DNA of 15,299 nt. It comes from an uncultured Chlorobiota bacterium (GTDB lineage Bacteria > Bacteroidota > Bacteroidia > Bacteroidales > JAADGE01). The notes under the pieces are model-generated. The model was not told where the DNA came from and made no database searches. It was given only the letters and a program-made list of their open reading frames with translations. Location: positions 1 to 15,299 of the forward strand of contig CAMZKI010000137.1 of assembly GCA_947311125.1 (NCBI GenBank), written 5' to 3'. Position numbers and translations under genes: made by a program. Below, piece after piece: positions 6,569 to 13,584 of this stretch (position 1 is the first letter of the stretch; every line of letters starts with the position of its first letter).

Positions 6569-6642
6569 TGGCGAGAACGAGAATTGAACTCGTGACCTCC
6601 GGGTTATGAATCCGACGCTCTGACCGACTGAGCTACCTCGCC
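6569..6642 (-). tRNA. tRNA-Met (anticodon CAT)
   Basis: The minus strand folds into a full cloverleaf of 74 nt. The acceptor pairs GGCGAGG with TCTCGCC (one G-U). The D stem is GCTC/GAGC, the anticodon loop TTCATAA with CAT, the T stem ACGAG/CTCGT with loop TTCAATT, and the discriminator base is A. CCA is not encoded. The G1-C72 pair and the C11-G24 pair argue against the initiator tRNA, so this is elongator tRNA-Met. A tRNA-Ile2 whose CAT is modified to lysidine cannot be fully excluded by eye. The anticodon stem TCGGA/CCCGG has an A31-C39 mismatch and a U-G pair at 27-43. It is convergent with upp and divergent from the START-like gene, with its own promoter and terminator. Confidence 0.92.
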
Positions 6643-6656
6643 TTATTTTGCGGACG

Positions 6657-6683
6657 CAAAGATATAAATTTTAACTAAACCAA
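6657..6683 (-). promoter_or_regulatory. Promoter of the tRNA-Met gene (minus strand)
   Basis: On the minus strand, TTG (complement of 6681-6683) and TATCTTTG (complement of 6657-6664, matching TAnnTTTG) are 16 nt apart, slightly short of the usual 17-23. The -7 box ends 14 nt before the first tRNA base, so transcription would begin a few bases before the mature 5' end, as expected for a tRNA gene. Confidence 0.6.
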
Positions 6684-6745
6684 AAAGAAAATTTATTTTT
6701 TTATTGATATTTTTTATATATATTGCAATACTTAAAAAAAGTAAA

Positions 6746-7123
6746 ATGCAGGCTGAAAGAATAGAATTGGAATATACCATAAACACACCTCCGAATATAT
6801 TATATTACAGACTTAGTAACCCCTCAGGTCTGGAAGAGTGGTTTGCCAAAAAAGTTTTTGACAAAGACGGTATATTTACTTTCAAATGGGAACGTTCCGA
6901 GCAGCAAGCCGAATTATTAGAGAAAAAAAAGAATGAATATATAAAATTCAAATGGTTAGACTCCGATGACGGCACATACTTTGAATTTCGAATTCAAAAA
7001 CAAGAATTAACCGGAGACGTTGCTTTAAAAATAACCGATTTTGCCGAACCGGACGAAAGAGAGGACGTTATCGGTATGTGGGATGAACAAATAGAAGGCT
7101 TAAAACATACCCTCGGAGTTTAA
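6746..7123 (+). CDS. START-like domain protein (SRPBCC / AHSA1-like fold)
   Basis: From the ATG at 6746 this is a 125-residue cytosolic protein of the helix-grip (START/SRPBCC) superfamily, similar to the small START-like proteins of Bacteroidota. Visible features are the opening beta strand ERIELEYTINTPPNILYYRL, the SGLEEWFA segment common to AHSA1-like folds, the alternating beta strands through about residue 95, and a long C-terminal helix (about 103-121, GMWDEQIEGLKHTL). Members bind hydrophobic ligands in other lineages. No ligand is known here, so function is unassigned. An in-frame TTG at 6704 would add 14 hydrophobic residues but lies in an AT-rich leader and would extend beyond the family start. 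The next gene is the LptF/G permease, a pairing I remember from other Bacteroidota. Confidence 0.75.
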   Translation: MQAERIELEYTINTPPNILYYRLSNPSGLEEWFAKKVFDKDGIFTFKWERSEQQAELLEKKKNEYIKFKWLDSDDGTYFEFRIQKQELTGDVALKITDFAEPDEREDVIGMWDEQIEGLKHTLGV

Positions 7124-7128
7124 TTATT

Positions 7129-7187
7129 ACTTCCGGCAACTTAGTTTCTTTCTCAGTTACATAATAAAAAAACTAAGCCGAAGTTTT
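7129..7187 (+). terminator. Imperfect hairpin downstream of the START-like gene, possible terminator
   Basis: Positions 7129-7147 (ACTTCCGGCAACTTAGTTT) can pair with 7170-7184 (AAACTAAGCCGAAGT), giving 15 paired positions interrupted by bulged C and AAC on the left arm. The loop is 22 nt and a short run of four T follows (7184-7187). It begins 6 nt after the stop codon. The bulges, long loop and weak T tract make termination uncertain. Confidence 0.4.
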
Positions 7188-7188
7188 A

Positions 7189-7211
7189 AGGATATTTAAC
7201 CTTTATATCCT
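7189..7211. other. Small stem-loop in the START-like/LptF intergenic region
   Basis: AGGATAT (7189-7195) and ATATCCT (7205-7211) form a perfect 7-bp stem around a 9-nt loop. There is no adjacent T tract. It lies just upstream of the candidate promoter box of the permease gene and could be an operator-like site or chance in AT-rich DNA. Confidence 0.3.
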
Positions 7212-7231
7212 CAAAATTATGTGCTTTTTTT

Positions 7232-7239
7232 TATTTTTG
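7232..7239 (+). promoter_or_regulatory. Candidate -7 box upstream of the LptF/LptG permease gene
   Basis: TATTTTTG matches TAnnTTTG and lies 19 nt before the GTG start at 7259, so the leader would be short. I see no clear TTG element 17-23 nt upstream, so support is partial. Confidence 0.4.
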
Positions 7240-7258
7240 TTCCGTAAATATATTTTCC

Positions 7259-8743
7259 GTGAAAAAAATTCACCGATTAGTCGTTAAATCTTTTATAGGA
7301 CCTTTTATTGTAACTTTTGCAATATCCCTGTTTTTCCTGCTTATGCAGTTTGTTTGGCTGTGGATAGATGAATTTGTCGGCAAAGGTCTTGATATCAAAG
7401 TAATAATTAAGATCCTGTATTACGCTTCTGCAGCATTAGTGCCTATGGCATTGCCTTTAGCCGTTCTTCTGGCTTCTGTAATGACTTTCGGAAACTTAAG
7501 CGAACATTTTGAACTTACTGCTATGAAGACTTCAGGTATTTCATTATGGAGAATTATGAGCCCGCTGATTTTCTTTATAGCCCTTTTAAGTATCGGAGCA
7601 TTCTTTTTTTCCAACAATGTTTTACCTTATACAAACCTTAAATATGCACAACTGCTTTATGATATATCACGAAAAAGACCGGAAATGAGCATTAAAACAG
7701 GAGTCTTTAATAATGAAATTGACGGATACAGTATAAAAGCAGACAGAAAAAACACGGAAACAGGAATTATGTATGACTTTATGATTTATAACCACACAAA
7801 AAGAAAAGGGAATACGGAAGTTACCGTGGCAGACTCCGGGCAAATAAGCATTACAACCGACCAAAAAAATATGATTGTAACACTTTACAGCGGTATTAAT
7901 TACAATGAAATGAAAGAAAAAGACCCGAAAAACAGAGAATATCCTTACAGAAGAGATAAATTTACAAAAGAAACGATAATTTTCCGCCTGCCTGATAATT
8001 CATTAAAGAAAAGTAATGAAAGGATGTTTAAAAAACATTACGAAATAATGAACTCAAAACAACTGTCCGTTGTAATTGATTCTTTAAGTAAAGAATACAT
8101 AAAAAGAAAAAAACTGTATGAAGACAGGCTGACAGAATATAATTACTTTAAATATGAGAAAAAAGTTGTTGATAAACAAGATACTTCTGCCGTAAAAGAA
8201 GATTCCCTTATAAAATACCAAGAACCTGAAAAACTTTCCGTAATATATAATCTTGACAACATATATAATAATATGGACAATAAAGATAAACTTTCTGTCA
8301 TAAGAGGAGCTTTAAAAGATGTCCAAATAACAAGATCGAATATTGAAAATAACGGTTTAACATTAACAAACAGACTGAAATGGCTGAAAAAACACCAACT
8401 TGCATGGTATAAAAAACTTTCGCTGTCTTTTGCCTGTCTTGTATTCTTCTTTATAGGAGCACCACTCGGAGCAATTATAAGAAAAGGCGGATTCGGAATG
8501 CCGTTTTTGGTTTCAATTGTTTTGTTTATGTTCTATTACATTTTAATGGTTATGGGCGAAAAAGCCGCCGTTGAAAGTGCCCTCCCTGTTTTTGCAGGTG
8601 CTTGGCTCGCATCCGGAATACTGTTCCCGCTCGGTGTTTTTATAACTTACAAAGCCACAAAAGATTCAAAAATCGTAAATACCGAAATTTTTGACAACAT
8701 CCTTAATTTCTTGGGAAAAATTCTCAAACTCGGAAAATACTAA
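7259..8743 (+). CDS. LptF/LptG family permease (LPS export ABC transporter membrane subunit)
   Basis: A 494-residue inner-membrane protein of the YjgP/YjgQ family (PF03739). With the LptB ATPase, LptF/LptG extract LPS from the inner membrane and pass it to the periplasmic Lpt bridge. Three N-terminal helices (about 13-37, 52-74, 99-117), a large periplasmic part (about 120-385) and three C-terminal helices (about 388-406, 414-432, 443-463) give the usual layout. Conserved stretches are ALVPMALPLAVLLASVMTFG, SEHFELTAMKTSGIS and FFIGAPLGAIIRKGGFG. Residues about 255-385 form a charged, Lys-rich, probably coiled insertion after the jellyroll; similar insertions are common in Bacteroidota homologues. 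The GTG start gives the conserved KKIHRLVVKSFIGPF N-terminus. By eye it cannot be assigned to LptF or LptG. The next gene starts 2 nt after its stop. Confidence 0.9.
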   Translation: MKKIHRLVVKSFIGPFIVTFAISLFFLLMQFVWLWIDEFVGKGLDIKVIIKILYYASAALVPMALPLAVLLASVMTFGNLSEHFELTAMKTSGISLWRIMSPLIFFIALLSIGAFFFSNNVLPYTNLKYAQLLYDISRKRPEMSIKTGVFNNEIDGYSIKADRKNTETGIMYDFMIYNHTKRKGNTEVTVADSGQISITTDQKNMIVTLYSGINYNEMKEKDPKNREYPYRRDKFTKETIIFRLPDNSLKKSNERMFKKHYEIMNSKQLSVVIDSLSKEYIKRKKLYEDRLTEYNYFKYEKKVVDKQDTSAVKEDSLIKYQEPEKLSVIYNLDNIYNNMDNKDKLSVIRGALKDVQITRSNIENNGLTLTNRLKWLKKHQLAWYKKLSLSFACLVFFFIGAPLGAIIRKGGFGMPFLVSIVLFMFYYILMVMGEKAAVESALPVFAGAWLASGILFPLGVFITYKATKDSKIVNTEIFDNILNFLGKILKLGKY

Positions 8744-8745
8744 AC

Positions 8746-9954
8746 GTGAATATACTTCAGATATTTAATAAAGTTCCTTACCCTGCTAAAGACGGAGGGT
8801 CAATTGCCGTTACAAATCTAAGCGAAAGCTTTGCAAAAAGCGGAAACAATGTTGACCTGTTATGCCTCAACACAAATAAACATTACGTTAATACAAAAAA
8901 TATTATTCCTGAACTTCACAAAAACATAACGCTTTACACAGTAAATATTAATACCGACATTAAAATTACGGCTTTATTAAAAAACCTTATCTTTTCAAAC
9001 AGACCGTATATCGCAGAACGCTTTACTTCAGAAACTTTTAAATCAGAATTAATCAACCTTCTGCAAAAAAACAAATACGACATTATACAAATTGAAGGGC
9101 TTTATATGATGCCGTATATAAAAACAATAAGAAACTGCACAAAAACAACAATCTCATTCAGAGCACATAATATAGAGCACGAAATATGGCAATTAAACCT
9201 GAAACAAGAAAAAAACTTCCTTAAAAAAATATACATAAGAAACCTTACACAAAGGCTCATAAAATTTGAACTGTCATTTATAAATAAATACGATATAATA
9301 ATTCCTATTACACAAAGAGACGGAAATATTTTTAACAATTCAGGGAATAAAAAACCTATGCACATAAGCCCGACCGGCATTGACACAAAAAAATACAACA
9401 CCGGAAAACAAGATTTTTCGGAAATAAAACTGTTTCATCTCGGGTCACTCGACTGGATACCGAATATCGAAGGTCTTAATTGGTTCTTAAAAAATGTCTG
9501 GAAAAAAATCATTTTGCAACATCCCGCCTTAACATTTACCGTTGCCGGAAGAAATGCACCGAAAAATTTCATCAGGCAAATATCAAAATATAAAAATGTA
9601 ATATTCAAAGGAGAAATTGAAAATGCCGTTGAGTTTATGCACAAACATAACGTAATGGTTGTTCCTTTGTTTGCAGGCAGCGGTATGCGAATAAAAATAA
9701 TTGAAGGAATGGCTTGCGGAAATGTCATAATATCAACTCCGAAAGGAGCAGAAGGAATCCCCGCTGAAAATAACAGAAATATCTTCGTTACCGACAAGCC
9801 GGAAGAAATAATTAAACACATAAGCTGCTTAATTTCCGATAAAAACAAAGCAGAACAAATATCATTTGCCGCAAAACAGTTTATTCCGGTTAATTTTGAT
9901 AATTTTGCAATCTCAGATAAGCTGTTGAATTTTTATAAAAAATATATAAACTGA
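8746..9954 (+). CDS. Glycosyltransferase family 4 (GT-B fold)
   Basis: A 402-residue cytosolic GT-B glycosyltransferase. The N-terminal acceptor domain opens with ILQIFNKVPYPAKDGGSIAV and contains SFRAHNIEHEIW (137-148), seen in many Bacteroidota GT4 enzymes. The nucleotide-sugar-binding domain has FHLGSLDWIPNIEGLNWFL (230-248), FTVAGRNAP, and the C-terminal loop VVPLFAGSGMRIKIIEGMACGNVIISTPKGAEGI (305-338), where Glu320 is the first glutamate of the donor-binding site. Donor and acceptor sugars cannot be told from sequence. It starts with GTG 2 nt after the permease stop and ends 4 nt before the next glycosyltransferase, so the three are surely co-transcribed. The context suggests LPS or another envelope glycan. 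It is very rich in AAA, AAT and ATA codons. Confidence 0.88.
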   Translation: MNILQIFNKVPYPAKDGGSIAVTNLSESFAKSGNNVDLLCLNTNKHYVNTKNIIPELHKNITLYTVNINTDIKITALLKNLIFSNRPYIAERFTSETFKSELINLLQKNKYDIIQIEGLYMMPYIKTIRNCTKTTISFRAHNIEHEIWQLNLKQEKNFLKKIYIRNLTQRLIKFELSFINKYDIIIPITQRDGNIFNNSGNKKPMHISPTGIDTKKYNTGKQDFSEIKLFHLGSLDWIPNIEGLNWFLKNVWKKIILQHPALTFTVAGRNAPKNFIRQISKYKNVIFKGEIENAVEFMHKHNVMVVPLFAGSGMRIKIIEGMACGNVIISTPKGAEGIPAENNRNIFVTDKPEEIIKHISCLISDKNKAEQISFAAKQFIPVNFDNFAISDKLLNFYKKYIN

Positions 9955-9958
9955 TAAG

Positions 9959-11125
9959 TTGGACATCTTCTTACAAATACTTTTTTGGTTCTCCGTTTGT
10001 TTTATTTTCCATTCCTATGTCATTTTTCCGGTAATTCTTTATTTCTCAGCAAAAAACAAAACCGAAAATACGGAAACCTTTAAAAACGATAATAATTTGC
10101 CCGGTATATCTGTTATAATGGCATCATACAATGAAGAAAAAAACATTGAAAAAAGGATAATAACAACTTTAAATACCGATTACCCGTATAATAAAACGGA
10201 ATTTCTGATAGGTTCGGATAACTCATCAGACAAAACAGATTATATCATAAAAAAATACGCAAAAATTTATCCTCAAATAAAATTTTACCCTTTCACCGAA
10301 AGAACCGGAAAAACAGGAATTATAAATTTTCTGAAAGATAAAGCCGAAAACGATATTCTTATTATGACTGACACAAAAGTATTTTTCAGAAGAAATACAC
10401 TCTACAATTTAGTAAAACACCTGAGAAATAAGGATATAGATATAGTAGGCGGTATTCTCAAAAATAAAAAGAGAAACAAATATGACGTTTCCGTTCCGGA
10501 AGATACCTATATGAAAAATGAAATGATAATGAAATACCGAGAAGGTTTAGCAGGAAAATGCTCAATGGGAGTTTTCGGTGCCGTTTACGCAATAAAAAAA
10601 GAAGCACTGCCTGTAATACCCTCAAACTTTAAGGTTGATGATTTCTTTATAACAATGAAAGTTCTCGAAAGAGAAAAAGGTGTAATTTTTGAAAAAAATG
10701 CCGTTGCAGATGAAGAAATTACCGGAGATTTTAAAGAAGAATTTAGACGAAAAGTCAGAATTGCAACAGGAAATTTTCAAAATCTGTTTTATTTTATCCG
10801 AATTTTAAAAAAACCGTTCAAAAAAACATCATTTTATTTTTTCTCACATAAAATTATAAGATGGGCAGGCCCGTTTCTAATTGCTGCTGCCGTTATTTCA
10901 AATATTATGCTGCTTAATTATACTCTGTATAAAATAACATTTTTATTTTTTATGTTATCAACGATTTTTGCAATTTCAGATTTTATATTAAAAAAGACCG
11001 GGATAAATATTAAATTATTCAGATATTTTACACATTTTTACGGAATGAACATTGCCCTTGCAATAGGATTTTTAAAATATTTAAAAGGCGTTGAATCAGG
11101 CACTTGGGAACCTTCAAAACGTTAA
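9959..11125 (+). CDS. Membrane-anchored glycosyltransferase family 2 (processive-type layout)
   Basis: A 388-residue GT-A enzyme with one N-terminal membrane helix (about 3-30), a catalytic domain (about 48-280) and C-terminal membrane helices (about 302-318, 325-345, and an amphipathic or membrane stretch near 357-375). The catalytic domain shows ISVIMASYNEEKNI, the GSDNSSDKT segment, the DxD-like MTDTKV (136-141), the acidic VDDFF (226-230, general-base position) and RRKVRIATGNFQNLF in place of a QxxRW motif. This layout resembles hyaluronan/cellulose synthase-like GT2 enzymes, which elongate or export glycans, but the product is unknown. It starts at a TTG only 4 nt after the GT4 stop; later ATGs would remove the N-terminal helix and part of the fold. 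The C-terminal end, GTWEPSKR, is typical of this group. Confidence 0.85.
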   Translation: MDIFLQILFWFSVCFIFHSYVIFPVILYFSAKNKTENTETFKNDNNLPGISVIMASYNEEKNIEKRIITTLNTDYPYNKTEFLIGSDNSSDKTDYIIKKYAKIYPQIKFYPFTERTGKTGIINFLKDKAENDILIMTDTKVFFRRNTLYNLVKHLRNKDIDIVGGILKNKKRNKYDVSVPEDTYMKNEMIMKYREGLAGKCSMGVFGAVYAIKKEALPVIPSNFKVDDFFITMKVLEREKGVIFEKNAVADEEITGDFKEEFRRKVRIATGNFQNLFYFIRILKKPFKKTSFYFFSHKIIRWAGPFLIAAAVISNIMLLNYTLYKITFLFFMLSTIFAISDFILKKTGINIKLFRYFTHFYGMNIALAIGFLKYLKGVESGTWEPSKR

Positions 11126-11138
11126 TAAAAACAAAATT

Positions 11139-12359
11139 ATGTCAAAAAATAAACTAAATACGGCAGAAGAAGCCGTTGAAGCAATAAAAAACGGCGAAAT
11201 TATAATAGTTGTTGATGACGAAGACAGAGAAAACGAAGGTGATTTTATAACCGCCGCCGAACTTATTACGCCGGAAAAAGTCAACTTTATGGCAACTCAC
11301 GGCAGAGGTCTTATTTGTGCCGCAATACCGGAAACAAGATGCGCCGAATTAGACCTTGATTTAATGATAGGCAAACAACAAAATACTTCTCTGCACGAAA
11401 CACCTTTTACAGTTTCAGTTGACCTGATAGGACAAGGGTGCACCACAGGAATTTCGGCAAGCGACAGAGCAAAAACAATAAAAGCGCTGGTTGATAAAAA
11501 CACAAAGCCTTCTGACTTAGCCCGCCCCGGACATATTTTTCCGCTTAAAGCAAAAAATATGGGTGTTTTGCGAAGAGCAGGACATACCGAAGCTACGGTA
11601 GATTTATCTCGATTGGCAGGCTTAGAACCCGGAGGTGCATTAGTCGAAATTATGAATGAAGACGGCACAATGGCTCGCTTGCCCGACCTGTTTAAAGTTG
11701 CCGAAAAATTCAATCTTAAAATAATTTCAATAAAGGATTTAATAGCATACAGGTTACAAAAAGAATCGTTAATAGAAAGAGGGGAAAAGGTAAAAATGCC
11801 TACGGAATACGGAAATTTTCAGCTTATTCCTTACAGGCAGATATCAAACGGATTAGAGCATTCGGCACTTATAAAAGGTGAATGGAAAAAAGAAGAACCG
11901 GTTCTGGTAAGAGTACATTCATCTTGTGTTACCGGTGATATATTCGGGTCTCAAAGGTGCGATTGCGGAACACAGCTTCATGAAGCACTGCGTATGGTGG
12001 AACGTGAAGGAAAAGGTGTTGTGCTTTATATGAACCAGGAGGGAAGAGGAATAGGATATTTCAACAAAATAAAAACTTATAAACTGCAAGAGCAAGGTTA
12101 CGACACCGTAGAAGCAAACCATAAACTGGGTTTTGACGATGATGAACGCGATTACGGAGTAGGTGCACAAATTCTGAGAGACCTCGGAGTATGTAAAATA
12201 CGGCTTATGACCAATAATCCGGTGAAACGAGCAGGCTTGGAAGGCTATGGTTTAGAGATAGTTGAGGTCGTTCCTATTGAAACGGAAACAAACCCTCATA
12301 ACCGTTTTTATATGGAAACAAAAAAAGTAAAAATGGGACATAACTTGAAAAAACTGTAA
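11139..12359 (+). CDS. ribBA: Bifunctional DHBP synthase / GTP cyclohydrolase II
   Basis: RibBA makes both riboflavin precursors. The RibB half turns ribulose 5-phosphate into 3,4-dihydroxy-2-butanone 4-phosphate, and the RibA half opens GTP. With the ATG at 11139 the protein has 406 residues. RibB (about 6-205) has the metal/substrate loop DDEDRENEGD (26-35), THGRGLIC and RAGHTEATVDLSRLAG. RibA (about 210-400) has the zinc ligands Cys263, Cys274 and Cys276 in SSCVTGDIFGSQRCDCG, MNQEGRGIGYFNKIKTYKLQ, and YDTVEANHKLGF with MTNNPVKR. All key residues seem intact in both halves. An upstream in-frame TTG (11091) would overlap the GT2 gene and add non-family residues, so I reject it. No FMN riboswitch is visible, and only 13 nt separate it from the GT2 gene. 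Confidence 0.95.
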   Translation: MSKNKLNTAEEAVEAIKNGEIIIVVDDEDRENEGDFITAAELITPEKVNFMATHGRGLICAAIPETRCAELDLDLMIGKQQNTSLHETPFTVSVDLIGQGCTTGISASDRAKTIKALVDKNTKPSDLARPGHIFPLKAKNMGVLRRAGHTEATVDLSRLAGLEPGGALVEIMNEDGTMARLPDLFKVAEKFNLKIISIKDLIAYRLQKESLIERGEKVKMPTEYGNFQLIPYRQISNGLEHSALIKGEWKKEEPVLVRVHSSCVTGDIFGSQRCDCGTQLHEALRMVEREGKGVVLYMNQEGRGIGYFNKIKTYKLQEQGYDTVEANHKLGFDDDERDYGVGAQILRDLGVCKIRLMTNNPVKRAGLEGYGLEIVEVVPIETETNPHNRFYMETKKVKMGHNLKKL

Positions 12360-12397
12360 GTAAAGTATCCGGCAATTACCGTAATTACAGTTTTCTG

Positions 12398-13495
12398 TCA
12401 AACATTAAAACGGATATTCAGGATATCACCGTCTTGAACAACGTAGTTTTTTCCTTCTACGTGAAATTTCCCCTTTTCTTTACATTTTTGTTCAGAGCCT
12501 AACTCAATAAAATCTTCATAGTGCATAACTTCGGCACGTATGAATCCCTTTTGCAAATCGCTGTGGATGACACCGGCTGCTTCAGGTGCTGTCATCCCCT
12601 TTTTTAATGTCCACGCACGTATTTCTTTCGGGCCTACAGTGAAAAATGTCTGTAAATTAAGCATATCATAAGCAGCTCTAATCAGCTTATGAACACCCGG
12701 TTCCGTAAGTCCGGCATCCTCAAGAAACTCTCGTCTTTCTTCTTCAGTTTCCAATTCTGCAATATCGGCTTCTAAAGCTGCCGCAATAATCAAAATTTGA
12801 ACATTTTCATTTTTTAGTGCTTCAAAAACCGCTTCGGTATATTTATTTCCGTTAACGGCAGATTCTTCATCAACGTTACAAACATACATTACCGGTTTTA
12901 TCGTAAGTAAATTAAGGTCTTTTACGTATTTTTTGTCTTCTTCTTTAACGGGTGCTGTGTGTGCGGGTTTAAAATTTTCAAGATGTTCTTTATAAACATT
13001 TAAAACTTCAAGAGTTTTTTTGGCTTCTTTATCTCCCGATTTTGCTGTTTTTTCGGTTCTTATAATCTTTTTATCAACAGATTCCGCATCTTTAATCTGA
13101 AGTTCAAAGTTCAAAATTTCCATATCTCTTACAGGGTCAACAGAACCTTCTACATGCGGCAAATTTTCATCGTCAAAACATCTTAAAACATGTATTAACG
13201 CATCGGTATTTCTTATGTCACCCAAAAATTTATTGCCTGTCCCCTCTCCTTCGCTTGCTCCTTTTGCTATACCGGGAACGTCGATAATGTCAACAACCGT
13301 AGGTATTATTTTCTCGGTCGGCTGAAGTTTTTCCAATTCATACAACCTTTGGTCGGGAACTTTTATTGTTCCGAGATTAGATTTATCCGTGCTGAAACTA
13401 AAGTTTGTTACTTCTGCTTTATTTTCCGAAAAACAGTTAAATATTGTTGTTTTTCCTATATTAGTAAGTCCTACTATTCCGCATTTTAATGCCAT
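12398..13495 (-). CDS. ychF: YchF/OLA1-type P-loop NTPase (ribosome-associated)
   Basis: A 365-residue TRAFAC NTPase of the Obg family with normal YchF architecture: G domain (1-about 280, interrupted by a helical, Lys/Glu-rich insert at about 130-190) and a C-terminal TGS domain (about 282-365). Seen motifs are the P-loop GLTNIGKTT (9-17), the DVPG Walker B site (72-75) followed by GASEGEGTGNKFL, and NVDE (207-210) in place of NKxD, the change that gives YchF its ATP preference. The end VEGKNYVVQDGDILNIRFNV is strongly conserved. YchF binds ribosomes and is linked to translation and oxidative-stress responses. The P-loop and switch I (NFSFSTDKSN) differ from the common GLPNVGKST / NYPFCTIEPN. 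It is convergent with ribBA and lies 89 nt downstream of the kinase gene. Confidence 0.93.
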   Translation of the reverse strand: MALKCGIVGLTNIGKTTIFNCFSENKAEVTNFSFSTDKSNLGTIKVPDQRLYELEKLQPTEKIIPTVVDIIDVPGIAKGASEGEGTGNKFLGDIRNTDALIHVLRCFDDENLPHVEGSVDPVRDMEILNFELQIKDAESVDKKIIRTEKTAKSGDKEAKKTLEVLNVYKEHLENFKPAHTAPVKEEDKKYVKDLNLLTIKPVMYVCNVDEESAVNGNKYTEAVFEALKNENVQILIIAAALEADIAELETEEERREFLEDAGLTEPGVHKLIRAAYDMLNLQTFFTVGPKEIRAWTLKKGMTAPEAAGVIHSDLQKGFIRAEVMHYEDFIELGSEQKCKEKGKFHVEGKNYVVQDGDILNIRFNV

Positions 13496-13584
13496 ATGAT
13501 GTTTCTTTACTTTTAAAAACTGCGAAATTAGTTAATTTATCCGGAAATTAAAAAATGAGTGTAAGTATAAAAATGTTAGTAATG

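Noticed and set aside
6704..6745. N-terminal extension of the START-like protein from an upstream TTG
   Set aside because: It would add a short hydrophobic stretch from AT-rich intergenic DNA. The ATG at 6746 starts right before the first beta strand of the fold.
9435..9848. 137-codon minus-strand open frame inside the GT4 gene
   Set aside because: It lies fully opposite a gene with clear glycosyltransferase motifs. Its translation resembles no family and is the hydrophobic-rich type expected from antisense reading of A-rich coding DNA.
11091..11138. N-terminal extension of RibBA from an upstream TTG
   Set aside because: The extension overlaps the GT2 gene and adds residues not expected in RibBA. 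The ATG at 11139 gives the normal N-terminus directly before the first helix.
11126..11138. FMN riboswitch upstream of ribBA
   Set aside because: Only 13 nt separate the GT2 stop from the ribBA start, far too short for the RFN element, and no conserved RFN blocks were seen in the preceding coding sequence.
11297..11713. 138-codon minus-strand open frame inside ribBA
   Set aside because: It is opposite the highly conserved DHBP synthase domain and shows no motif or start signal of its own.
12374..12398. Possible bidirectional terminator between ribBA and ychF
   Set aside because: AATTAC/GTAATT would leave a 1-nt loop, and ACAG/CTGT is only a 4-bp stem around TTTT. Neither has a convincing stem followed by a T tract.
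13523..13530. Candidate -7 box for ychF on the minus strand (TAATTTCG)
   Set aside because: It has one mismatch to TAnnTTTG in a critical position and no TTG element at suitable spacing, so I did not list it as a promoter.
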